From positions 211,341-275,340 of the forward strand of contig NZ_FYDJ01000008.1 of assembly GCF_900187425.1 (NCBI RefSeq): a DNA stretch of 64,000 nucleotides, read 5' to 3'. Made by a program: the position numbers and the translations under genes. Numbering within the stretch: the first letter of the stretch is position 1; every line of letters begins with the position of its first letter. This DNA comes from Pseudomonas sp. Irchel s3h14. GTDB taxonomy: Bacteria; Pseudomonadota; Gammaproteobacteria; Pseudomonadales; Pseudomonadaceae. The notes beneath the pieces are model-generated. The model saw nothing but the letters and a program-made list of their open reading frames with translations. It was not told where the DNA came from and did no database searches. Positions 7,259 to 13,837 of this stretch are shown here, piece after piece.

Positions 7259-8011
7259 ATGCAGCAACTGAAAGATTTCATTACTGTGGCCGAGTTTGGT
7301 GACATGTTGGAAGGGCAGGTTCATCCTGTAATTCTAAGCAGCGAAAGCCAGGACGAGCACTATTCTCACTTTGGCGTGGGTACAGCTTTCGTACTGGCAC
7401 ACGAGGGTGAGTTGTTCGTTGTTACAGCCCAGCATGTACTGAACAACCAAGGCGCGAGTCACGACGATTTGCGAATTCTGCTCCGCAACGCTCCCCTTTC
7501 GATCATTTTTGACCGAAGAGCTGTCTTTCGTGATGAATCAGACCCTGACCCTGATTCGGATCTCGTTATCTTGCGAATTAAGAATTCTCAACATGATGCG
7601 CTGTTCGCGGCAGGGCTTACTTGCGTTCATGCAACAGACCGTATCCAGACTGAACAGAATGAAGACGTCGACATTTTTCACGTCTACGGCTATCCGGATG
7701 AAGGGAGAGGTTATAAATACGACGAAAAATCACTTTCTGCTACGTTGTGGTGCGTAAGTGGAGTTCTTGCCGAGTCTTGGATTCCTGGGCTGAATACCAT
7801 TCGAGTCGTGGGTAAACGCCCAGCTGATCTGAATGGCATGAGTGGCTCAATGGTTATTGCTGAAATTGACGGCGAGTGGAAATTTGCTGGTTTGGTCACG
7901 CTCGGAGGCAACAAGGAGGGGGTTCTGAGCTTCATTCCTGCTGAGAAAATCCTCTACTATCTGCACAAAATGATGTTCATGGAAATAATGGGTTTAGTAG
8001 AGTCTGAGTAG
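7259..8011 (+). CDS. Trypsin-like serine peptidase, 250 aa
   Basis: The start at 7259 is chosen because AAGGAA lies 8 bases upstream; the longer frame from 7082 lacks such a site. The chymotrypsin-fold triad is visible: His59 in VVTAQHV, Asp101 in SDLVILRI and Ser195 in GMSGSMV. The first barrel has GVGTAFVLAHEGELFVVTAQ, and the end has AGLVTLGG and IPAEKIL, as in peptidases with a regulatory loop. There is no signal peptide, so it should be cytoplasmic. That is unusual for a trypsin-like enzyme but common for the effector peptidases of bacterial defence and stress systems. Its lower-GC DNA and island location point to horizontal transfer. Confidence 0.8.
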   Translation: MQQLKDFITVAEFGDMLEGQVHPVILSSESQDEHYSHFGVGTAFVLAHEGELFVVTAQHVLNNQGASHDDLRILLRNAPLSIIFDRRAVFRDESDPDPDSDLVILRIKNSQHDALFAAGLTCVHATDRIQTEQNEDVDIFHVYGYPDEGRGYKYDEKSLSATLWCVSGVLAESWIPGLNTIRVVGKRPADLNGMSGSMVIAEIDGEWKFAGLVTLGGNKEGVLSFIPAEKILYYLHKMMFMEIMGLVESE

Positions 8012-8047
8012 CCCCCCTAACTCCGTAGACACTTTCGAACATCCGCT

Positions 8048-8090
8048 TTTGGCCGTTTTTGCCCGTCGCGAGGGGCAGAAAACGGCCAAA
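8048..8090. repeat. Long hairpin-forming inverted repeat
   Basis: TTTGGCCGTTTT and AAAACGGCCAAA pair, with an inner GCCC/GGGC and a GTCGCGA loop. Variants of this word, flanked by 'ccgctttt' and 'gacggtggac', recur in Pseudomonas intergenic regions to my knowledge. It lies 36 bases after the peptidase gene and may act as its 3' end. Confidence 0.6.
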
Positions 8091-8240
8091 GGCCGACGGT
8101 GGACACGACTCCTATGTTTCCGTAATGTACCTAAAGGGCATGACGCTTTTTTCTGATCGCCAATGTCGCGCTTCTAGCCCGACTTTCAGCCCGACCAAGG
8201 AGTTACGTATGAGCATGGAACGTTATCCGGCATCAATATT

Positions 8241-8258
8241 GTCTAATAATAGTTAGAT
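8241..8258 (+). other. Integron-type recombination half-sites, left edge of the cassette array
   Basis: GTCTAAT (8241-8247) is followed by GTTAGAT (8252-8258), which fits the GTTRRRY core exactly. The site lies 13 bases before the first cassette gene, where an attI or a preceding attC remnant would sit. No integrase gene is present nearby, and no full attC hairpin precedes it. Confidence 0.45.
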
Positions 8259-8270
8259 TCCTTTAACATC

Positions 8271-8807
8271 ATGAACCTGGCCGACCTATCAATATCTGAG
8301 TTGCTCAAGCTACAAGCTGCCGCAATTGATGAGCTTAAAAAGCGTGGCGTACTTAGAACAAAAAATAATCCTGTTGGGGATTACGCCGAATGGTTGGTCT
8401 CGTCGGCCTTTAAGCTAACCCTTGCAAACAATTCAGCCGCAGGCCACGACGCCGAATCCAGAGATGGGAAAAAGATTCAAATCAAATCACGTCGCATAAC
8501 CGCAAACAACCGTTCAAAGCAGTTAGGCGTCATTCGAAACCTCGATAAAAATGACTTTGATGAACTCATAGCTGTTATTTTCAATGAGTCGTATGAAATC
8601 ATTGAGGCGTATTCAATTCCACACTCTGCAATTTCAAAGTACAGTGCGCATAGACCACATGTTAACGGCCACATTTTGCACCTGTGCGGAGCCTTGCTGT
8701 TAGACAACAGCGTTCTGAACATTAGTGACAAGTTGAAGGCTTCTAACAATGCGCTCAATTCGCTCGTTTCACTCGCTGGGACCGGCGAAGCCGACCCCTT
8801 AGCTTAA
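8271..8807 (+). CDS. Cassette 1: PD-(D/E)XK nuclease-like protein (DUF6998-like), 178 aa
   Basis: An N-terminal helix (ELLKLQAAAIDELKKRGVLR) leads to NPVGDYAEWLVSSAF, then HDAESRDGKKIQIKSRR. The E-D-(Q/E)xK arrangement is that of the restriction-endonuclease fold, with E near 44, D near 64 and QIK near 75. The whole resembles the family I know as DUF6998. The gene starts 18 bases inside the cassette without a clear ribosome binding site, which is normal for integron cassettes. Its 3' end runs through the attC site, so the last ~20 residues are encoded by attC DNA. Defence or DNA processing is likely but not shown. Confidence 0.7.
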   Translation: MNLADLSISELLKLQAAAIDELKKRGVLRTKNNPVGDYAEWLVSSAFKLTLANNSAAGHDAESRDGKKIQIKSRRITANNRSKQLGVIRNLDKNDFDELIAVIFNESYEIIEAYSIPHSAISKYSAHRPHVNGHILHLCGALLLDNSVLNISDKLKASNNALNSLVSLAGTGEADPLA

Positions 8808-8816
8808 TCATTAGAC
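8741..8816 (+). other. attC site 1
   Basis: The site begins TTCTAACAATGCGCTCAA and ends TTAATCATTAGAC. It has a central hairpin GGGACCGGC-GAA-GCCGACCCC and the internal word TTCGCTCG...CACTCGCTGGGA. TCTAAC and ATTAGA are inverted partners (R'' and R'). The R' core has A instead of G at the crossover base, which could lower recombination. The recognition is by sequence and fold. Confidence 0.7.
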
Positions 8817-8830
8817 ATCAGAGCCATAAA

Positions 8831-9703
8831 ATGGAATTCACTGACCCAAAAGTTCAATCGGCACTGATCGCGGCAGCCGTTACAATAGCCACACTTCTCT
8901 TACGCGCCATAACAAAACCAATATGGGAACGTAATTTTCATAAATTCAAACTAGAAAGTGATTATAAATATGACCAACGCAAAAAAGTTAGAGAAGCAAT
9001 TTCAAAGTACAAGGTGCCACTGCTGAATTCAGCTGAGCTGCTTAATCATCGGCTATGGAATTTCTCTAAAAATGCACCAGAAGCATGGCACATTAAAATA
9101 GAAGGGGAAAATATTTCAGACAAATACTACCTGTTGTCATTTTGTTATAGGTTTTTGTTGTTTTTTTCACTTTGTCGCAAAATCGACCTAGAGCTTGTAT
9201 ATCTTGATAGTACAGTCAGCACAAAGAAAGACCTCGACTTTCTAAAATATCTGAAACTCTTCCCGCAAATATTTAGCGATACCGAAATCTTCAAAGGTAC
9301 AGTCTACAACCAGTCAGTAGCCACTGATCATTTTTTTAGCGACGAGTTCCGAGAACTTATCAGAGAAATGAGTAGCGATGACAAAATGCTGAGTTATTCC
9401 GAATTTAAGAAAAAAGTCGAAGAAAAAGAATTCACACATTTAATCACTTATTTTTCAGGTATTTCAGTCGACCACAGCTGCCTTCGCTGGCAAGTACTAA
9501 ATAGCTTTCATTTCATACTCATGGCATTTCTAAATGACTATGGCTATGATTTTCAAAAAACGTCAAAAGAAAAAATTTCAGGTTTAGCTAAAAGCCTACC
9601 CCCAAATAGACTCATTAAAAACGCTTATGCATTCATCGAACGAGCATGCCTCGACAGTAACAAAGAAGTCCGTAAGGCTATGTCCGCTTTGTCTGATGTC
9701 TAA
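8831..9703 (+). CDS. Cassette 2: membrane-anchored hypothetical protein, 290 aa
   Basis: One N-terminal hydrophobic segment (VQSALIAAAVTIATLLLRAI, about 8-27) is followed by a long charged helical region (EAISKYKVPLLNSAELLNHR) and a hydrophobic aromatic patch (LLSFCYRFLLFFSLC, about 100-115). There are no catalytic motifs I can recognise. The gene is markedly AT-rich compared with the host backbone, with many AAA and TTT codons, and its TAA stop lies in the R'' part of attC site 2. This is typical of a captured cassette. Similar single-pass cytoplasmic proteins occur in defence islands, but the function is unknown. Confidence 0.65.
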   Translation: MEFTDPKVQSALIAAAVTIATLLLRAITKPIWERNFHKFKLESDYKYDQRKKVREAISKYKVPLLNSAELLNHRLWNFSKNAPEAWHIKIEGENISDKYYLLSFCYRFLLFFSLCRKIDLELVYLDSTVSTKKDLDFLKYLKLFPQIFSDTEIFKGTVYNQSVATDHFFSDEFRELIREMSSDDKMLSYSEFKKKVEEKEFTHLITYFSGISVDHSCLRWQVLNSFHFILMAFLNDYGYDFQKTSKEKISGLAKSLPPNRLIKNAYAFIERACLDSNKEVRKAMSALSDV

Positions 9704-9773
9704 TAATCGATTCAAACCGTTCGCTTCGCTCACTGGGCCGGGCTAAAGCCTGCCCCTTGACCATAGGTTACGG
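9698..9773 (+). other. attC site 2
   Basis: It begins GTCTAATAATCGATTCAA and ends in the GTTACGG core. It has a central hairpin GGGCCGGGCT-AA-AGCCTGCCCC and the shared word TTCGCTTCGCTCACTGGG. The TAA stop of cassette 2 lies inside the left core. The right core departs from GTTRRRY at two positions. Confidence 0.7.
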
Positions 9774-9787
9774 CCACAGGAATAAAT

Positions 9788-10198
9788 GTGCGCAAAGTAC
9801 TAAAGATCGATTCCATTGACGCTCTGAAAAGCCCGGTTCTTTGCGAGCGAGCCAAACGAGCTCATGGAGGTAGGTCGCAAGAGTTTGTCATGATAGTAGA
9901 TGGGCATGAAGCGGGCCTGCTGTCATACGACGATTGGAGCCACCAGGCTGTCGGCTTCATTTCTGAAATTTTTGTTCTTCCAGAATTTCGGCAGCAAAGC
10001 ATTGGAGCAATACTACTCTCATACGCCGAGAACCACGCTCTTCAGCTTCGCTGTACACATATTCGGCTTGAGCCATATCCCTTAGACCAAGAAACAGACC
10101 CAAAGCGTTTGGTAGCTTGGTATACAAAAAACGGTTATTTTCAGAAACCTGATGAACCAGAAATAATGGAAAAAGCCCTAACTACGATGCCAGCCTAA
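9788..10198 (+). CDS. Cassette 3: GNAT-family acetyltransferase, 136 aa
   Basis: The start is GTG at 9788 with AGGAA 5 bases upstream; a nearby ATG (9786) is out of frame. The GNAT fold is visible: a beta-hairpin with FVMIVDGHEAGLLSYDDW, then EIFVLPEFRQQSIGAILLSY (the acetyl-CoA binding motif A, with the R-Q-x-S-I-G variant of Q/RxxGxG/A), then the RLEP strand and WYTKNGYF near the end. Acetyltransferases are frequent cassette cargo and often act on antibiotics or toxins, but the substrate is not deducible here. Its stop codon is within attC site 3. Confidence 0.85.
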   Translation: MRKVLKIDSIDALKSPVLCERAKRAHGGRSQEFVMIVDGHEAGLLSYDDWSHQAVGFISEIFVLPEFRQQSIGAILLSYAENHALQLRCTHIRLEPYPLDQETDPKRLVAWYTKNGYFQKPDEPEIMEKALTTMPA

Positions 10199-10265
10199 TG
10201 GTTAAAATTGTTCGCGTCGCTCAGTGGGGCGGAAGTAAAGCCCCTCTCTTAGCCAAACGTTAGCC
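10193..10265 (+). other. attC site 3, right edge of the cassette array
   Basis: It begins GCCTAATGGTTAAAATTG and ends AGCCAAACGTTAGCC, with a GGGGC/GCCCC central stem and the shared word TTCGCGTCGCTCAGTGGGG. The CAAACGTTAG end is the most typical attC end of the three. Confidence 0.75.
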
Positions 10266-10346
10266 AGCGTCCGCATTTGGCCCGAAGCAGCCTCCCCCTA
10301 GCCCTGAGTCATCACGTCACACAAAGGACCAGGTTCTCGGAGTTTT

Positions 10347-10748
10347 CTATTTTGGTAGTGGCCCACACGCTTCAATAAGTCTGCCATCAGTGCGGCTATC
10401 GATAGCACCATCTGCCCCGATGTACACATCAGTGTTTGGCCACTTCGGTTTAACCCGGATGCAGTGCGATTTCCCACCGTTGTTCCAATCGAACTCCATA
10501 AAAAATTGGTTGTTCGGGAAGATGTGCCCAGCCCCGCCAGTGGCTTCACCTGGATAGATCTCACCTTTTGAGATGTCGTGCTGAACATTCAAAATATAAC
10601 CGAGACGACCCTGCCCCTTTTCAGAGAAATGGAAGCTCACTTGAGGTGTGGCGACATACCAAAAGACGATGGGGGCGAGTAAAAACGCCGCCGCCCAGCG
10701 CCAGGAATGCCGTTTCGGTTTATTTGCAGACGTGGTCACGTGTGCCAT
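10347..10748 (-). CDS. Putative immunity protein for the PAAR toxin, 133 aa
   Basis: It has a short basic N-terminus, one hydrophobic segment (WRWAAAFLLAPIVFWYVATP, about 17-36) and a beta-rich outer domain (VSFHFSEKGQGRLGYILN, then NNQFFMEFDWNNGGKSHCIR). This topology places the body in the periplasm, where an immunity protein against a T6SS effector would work. The gene starts 29 bases inside the end of the toxin gene, the usual layout of effector/immunity pairs. I recognise a similar family beside PAAR genes in Pseudomonas, but no named immunity protein. Function is inferred from position and topology. Confidence 0.65.
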   Translation of the reverse strand: MAHVTTSANKPKRHSWRWAAAFLLAPIVFWYVATPQVSFHFSEKGQGRLGYILNVQHDISKGEIYPGEATGGAGHIFPNNQFFMEFDWNNGGKSHCIRVKPKWPNTDVYIGADGAIDSRTDGRLIEACGPLPK

Positions 10749-11853
10749 CTCCCCAACTTGAACGTGGTAGTGCTAAAACTTCGTCCATGAGCATTTTTGC
10801 CGTAATCCCGCCGTTTGGGTATTGCTTGTAAAGTTTGACGCCAATGCTGATTGAGACCCGGTCGCCTATGTCGTCCCAGGCCCGCATTCCTTCAATGTCT
10901 GCTGAGCGGTGAGGCCCTTTTCGCTCGTCCCACTTTTGAACTTTCCGAACGGAGTCTGAAGCAATTTGCTCAAGCCCAGCGCCGTCCAGAAGAACGCTTT
11001 CAGAAAGACCACCAGCGCGGCCAACATAGCCATAGTGGATGTTCGACCAGATGTCGTAGAAGTAGTCCACCTGACCTTGTTTCTGCCAAGGTCCGCCGAA
11101 CTCTTGCCCAATCGGTACCTTGTGATCCCATTTCCGACCTTGAGCAACCCGCTCAGTCCAAAGGGCCATCGCAGCAGCAGTGTTACCAAGCTCCATCGCT
11201 TGGAAATTAGGCGGTGAAAGGCGTGCATACCAGGGAAGTTTTTGAAATTTTGCATTTTCCGCTGCCGTGTCAAAGCTGGTTAGCTTCTTCATTTTCAGTA
11301 CGGATGGGTGTGTGATGTTGCGGTTCATTTCCCCTGCGATATAGCTGGCCACCTGTTCCATCATGTCAGGGTCTTTGCACGTGATGGGGGCTTTCGGCTC
11401 AGGCTTTGCCTCCGGTTTTTTCGGGGCGGCATCGGGGTCTATCAGAGCGTTTGCGGCAACCGCGTTCTCCTTCAACTTTGGGTCAGCGAGCAGTGTGGCC
11501 ATTTTCTCATCATCCACAGTGCCATCTGGACGGAACGCTCCGAGTGCCATGAAATTGATGATGGTTGCACCACCAGCATCGCCCATGACAAAACCACCAC
11601 CAACATCGCCTGATCCGGTAATGATCGTTCCGCCGTGGCTGGTTGGGCTGCCTAAGTGGGCCATAGGACGCCCGTTCACTTGAATAGATGGGAATCCTGT
11701 GGTGATTACAGCTCCACAGCCACAGGTATCGCCAACACGAGCAGATCCCATGAAGTTAATGTTTACGTCGCCACTGGCAGAGGCAATCGGGGTAGTGGCG
11801 TGACCGGGCATCGGGCAGACATGCTTGTCACCCAATCGAGCGGAGGGAGTCAT
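10720..11853 (-). CDS. PAAR-domain T6SS effector with C-terminal toxin domain, 377 aa
   Basis: Residues 1-90 are a PAAR repeat domain (GDKHVCPMPGHATTPIASAS, GDTCGCGAV, GRPMAHLGSPTSHGG, GSGDV), the spike tip of a type VI secretion system. A Lys/Pro/Ala-rich linker (about 141-160) leads to a C-terminal domain (about 165-377) with KWDHKVPIG (241-249), YFYDIWSNIHYGYVGRAGG and a late DRVSIS segment. These resemble polymorphic toxin type 44. The start has AAGGA 7 bases upstream. No VgrG or other T6SS gene is in the window, so it would have to ride on a host T6SS. PAAR is certain; the toxin class is a family-pattern call and its activity is not known to me. Confidence 0.82.
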   Translation of the reverse strand: MTPSARLGDKHVCPMPGHATTPIASASGDVNINFMGSARVGDTCGCGAVITTGFPSIQVNGRPMAHLGSPTSHGGTIITGSGDVGGGFVMGDAGGATIINFMALGAFRPDGTVDDEKMATLLADPKLKENAVAANALIDPDAAPKKPEAKPEPKAPITCKDPDMMEQVASYIAGEMNRNITHPSVLKMKKLTSFDTAAENAKFQKLPWYARLSPPNFQAMELGNTAAAMALWTERVAQGRKWDHKVPIGQEFGGPWQKQGQVDYFYDIWSNIHYGYVGRAGGLSESVLLDGAGLEQIASDSVRKVQKWDERKGPHRSADIEGMRAWDDIGDRVSISIGVKLYKQYPNGGITAKMLMDEVLALPRSSWGDGTRDHVCK

Positions 11854-11873
11854 TCGTCATCCTTGTCGTGTAC

Positions 11874-11894
11874 AAAAAAACCTCCGTGTGGAGG
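11874..11894 (-). terminator. Rho-independent terminator-like hairpin (minus strand)
   Basis: Read on the minus strand, CCTCC-ACAC-GGAGG is followed by seven T. It lies about 20 bases before the PAAR start codon, so it would stop transcripts arriving from the candidate origin region or act as an attenuator. The PAAR gene must then start its own transcript in a very short space or be expressed by read-through. Confidence 0.6.
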
Positions 11895-12013
11895 CCAAAA
11901 GCGTTTTGTAAGCTCCGGGAGATTACCGCACCTGTTGGAACGGGTCTGTAGGAAAAGTCTGAGTTTAGACCCTCCACTGGCCTGTTTTGTCCAACAGTGG
12001 ACCTAAAACTCTC

Positions 12014-12136
12014 GTTACACCGTTGTGCGGTGTTACACCAAACAAAAGGGAAGCCTCAAGCTGGTGTAACGTCATTTTTAGTCATTAAAATCAATGACTT
12101 ATGTATATGCGCAACACCTGTAACACCTGTAACACG
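12014..12136. repeat. Iteron family A, GTTACACC / GGTGTAAC
   Basis: The word occurs as GTTACACC (12014-12021 and 12032-12039) and inverted as GGTGTAAC (12063-12070), with degenerate copies CAACACC, TAACACC and TAACACG at 12112-12136 spaced by 9 bases. An AT-rich stretch (about 12072-12108) lies between the groups. The stretch 11,895-12,552 has no gene. Confidence 0.6.
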
Positions 12137-12231
12137 ACATTTTAAAGGTATTTGTCCCCGCCCCCCATTAGCAATGAGTTCCACCAGCGAGGAGACCCCA
12201 GCCGGTGCCGGGGCCCCTGAGGCATTGAGAC

Positions 12232-12478
12232 ACACACGGGGTCGGAAACCCGCAGGATCTTGGTAGCGGAAGAATTCCCAGCTTAGTGAACCGGTGAACC
12301 CGGTGAACTGAGGTTCACCTGTGCATCTGCCCTATCAAATGGGTAATCCCAGTCCACCGTTACCAATGCGGTAACGATGGCCTTTTTTCTACAAGATCCT
12401 TTCAATTTCAAGGTTGAAATTTCAGTAAGCTGGGGCGACTGCCGCTAACAAGATCCCGCGGGTTTCCGACCCCGTGTG
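12232..12478. repeat. Long inverted repeat flanking the GGTGAAC iterons
   Basis: The left arm, 12232-12269 (contains CACGGGGTCGGAAACCCGC), is the near-perfect reverse complement of 12442-12478 (contains GCGGGTTTCCGACCCCGTG). The pairing continues in TAAGCTGGG (12426-12434) with CCCAGCTTA (12277-12285). The ~140 bases between the arms hold iteron family B and AT-rich stretches. Confidence 0.8.
12285..12319. other. Candidate replication origin: iteron family B, GGTGAAC
   Basis: AGTGAACC (12285-12292), GGTGAACC (12293-12300) and GGTGAACT (12302-12309) are direct, and GGTTCACC (12312-12319) is inverted. GGTGAACA-type words are, to my recollection, the iterons bound by the P4 alpha protein at ori and crr. 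Their presence inside a large palindrome, on an element with an alpha-like protein, makes this the best origin candidate in the window. Confidence 0.5.
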
Positions 12479-12552
12479 AGAGGAAGTATCCCAGGGTCCC
12501 CGGCGTTTTTTCATAAGCCACCAGATTCAGAAGCGTAAACGGAGGGGACACG

Positions 12553-12594
12553 ATGCTAATCCCTCAGCCTCGAAAAGAACGAATGAGGCGTTAA
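12553..12594 (+). other. Possible 13-codon leader peptide
   Basis: ATG is preceded by GGAGGGG (12541-12547) at ideal spacing and encodes a short, very basic peptide (MLIPQPRKERMRR). The Shine-Dalgarno is stronger than that of most genes here. It may be a leader peptide or the scar of a lost gene. Confidence 0.3.
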
Positions 12595-12612
12595 GCCATT
12601 CAAGGGAGTGGT

Positions 12613-12639
12613 ATGGCTTATCGACACCGTAGGCTATAA
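12613..12639 (+). other. Possible 8-codon leader peptide
   Basis: AAGGGAG (12602-12608) precedes ATG and the frame MAYRHRRL then stops. With the preceding mini-frame it makes two tandem basic peptides before the endonuclease gene. Confidence 0.25.
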
Positions 12640-12671
12640 GTATTTACTCGCCCATCAACAGTAGGCACTCC

Positions 12672-13697
12672 ATGTCCAAACACCCTTTGACTCCGATGTT
12701 GGTCCAGTACCTGGTGGGTTTGTGCTGCCTCAAAAACGACCCCGAGGCGGTGGATGTGACAGTGGGAGACATGGTTTTCGATCCCACCTCCGAGACATCC
12801 CGGGACGTTGACATAACTGTCACTATGAACGGGCCGGACGATACAACCTATGCGTTCAAGGCATTCGAGGTTAAGCGCGAAGGAACCCCACTGGACGTGT
12901 CCCAAGTCGAACAGCTTTGCTTGAAGTTTATGGATATGACTTCTATCACTCATCCCGCGATAGTTTCTTCGTCAGGATACACAGCACCTGCACGCAAAAA
13001 AGCAGAAAGGCATGGGATTAAGCTTTACGAGTTCAAGCCATGGACACGACCACTTGAAGAACAATTTCCAAAATTAACGATGAGGGGGCCTGCTAGTGAG
13101 TGTTTTTTGGTGCGAACGCCCCTTCTCTGCTGGCCTCAGCATCAGCTGAACATCGTTGCAGAACAAGCTCCTGGCCCATTCGCTATCCAACCGACTGATG
13201 AAATCTATAACTCCACAGGAAGTGCACATCTCAAATTCGCTAGCTTTGAGCAATACCAAAACGATCTTCTGCTTCGGTCGACCCAATTGCTCCTACCGAT
13301 GGTACCGATCGCATCAACGGTGGAAGGCTTCCAGCTAACCGAATCGGGACTCGAGGTCGGCCCAGAATGGCCACACAGTCACACCCTTGAAGTGTCTAAC
13401 GACGCAGTATTCATAAAAGTCGACTCTGTTCTGTGCCGAATAGATCGCGTAACCATATCCGGTTTTTTACAGTGGCAACGCAGTACAAGTCAGAACCTTT
13501 TTTACATAATTGAAGGTGTACCAGACGGCGAAGCTTTCGCTGGCGCGGTCATATCCAGTTCGGATAGCAGTAGCGAGCTGACTGCGTTGTTTCTTTCACC
13601 ATCAACGAGGGATATCGATATACGGAAAATTCAGCTTGCGAAGAAGCATCAGAACAGCATCCGAAATTTAAAACTGGAGCTGTCTAAGCGCGGCTGA
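12672..13697 (+). CDS. Putative restriction endonuclease (Mrr-like PD-(D/E)XK), 341 aa
   Basis: Residues 40-120 show the endonuclease core: RDVDITV (D45/D47), then FEVKRE (E66-x-K68), Q79 in the next helix, and the strand THPAIVSSSGYTAPARKKAE followed by HGIKLYEF. The spacing is that of Mrr_cat-type enzymes. The C-terminal 200 residues show no known domain and may be the target-recognition part. No methyltransferase is adjacent, so it would be a stand-alone or modification-dependent enzyme. It is the last gene before the island end, a usual place for exchangeable defence cargo in P4-like elements. Confidence 0.7.
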   Translation: MSKHPLTPMLVQYLVGLCCLKNDPEAVDVTVGDMVFDPTSETSRDVDITVTMNGPDDTTYAFKAFEVKREGTPLDVSQVEQLCLKFMDMTSITHPAIVSSSGYTAPARKKAERHGIKLYEFKPWTRPLEEQFPKLTMRGPASECFLVRTPLLCWPQHQLNIVAEQAPGPFAIQPTDEIYNSTGSAHLKFASFEQYQNDLLLRSTQLLLPMVPIASTVEGFQLTESGLEVGPEWPHSHTLEVSNDAVFIKVDSVLCRIDRVTISGFLQWQRSTSQNLFYIIEGVPDGEAFAGAVISSSDSSSELTALFLSPSTRDIDIRKIQLAKKHQNSIRNLKLELSKRG

Positions 13698-13798
13698 TTC
13701 TTGTGCGCCTTCAACAGCAGGCTTCGTGTATCCCTACGTGTATCCCCAAAAGAAGAGCATCCTAGAAGCACCAATGTTCATTGGACCGTACCATGCTC

Positions 13799-13822
13799 GT
13801 TCAAATGACCCCGGCTCCACCA
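13799..13822 (+). other. attR: 3' end of tmRNA (ssrA), island boundary
   Basis: TTCAAAT is followed after two bases by CCCCGGCTCCACCA, the T-loop, acceptor strand and CCA end of Pseudomonas tmRNA as I remember it. The bases before the T-loop (GCTCG) do not pair with the T-stem strand (GACCC), so this is not a complete RNA gene. It is the duplicated 3' end left by site-specific integration. A terminator follows 15 bases later, as expected for ssrA. Confidence 0.7.
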
Positions 13823-13837
13823 AATACGAAGCAAAGC

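Noticed and set aside
8012..8240. A further cassette with an attC before the first cassette gene
   Set aside because: GTTACGT near 8203 and some GC words look attC-like, but no full hairpin with matching cores could be drawn.
12014..12136. CRISPR-like repeat array
   Set aside because: The repeated words are 7-8 bases, irregularly spaced and in both orientations, so they are iterons, not CRISPR repeats.
13740..13822. A complete tRNA or tmRNA gene at the island end
   Set aside because: Only the T-loop, acceptor strand and CCA are present; the preceding bases do not form a T-stem or anticodon arm.
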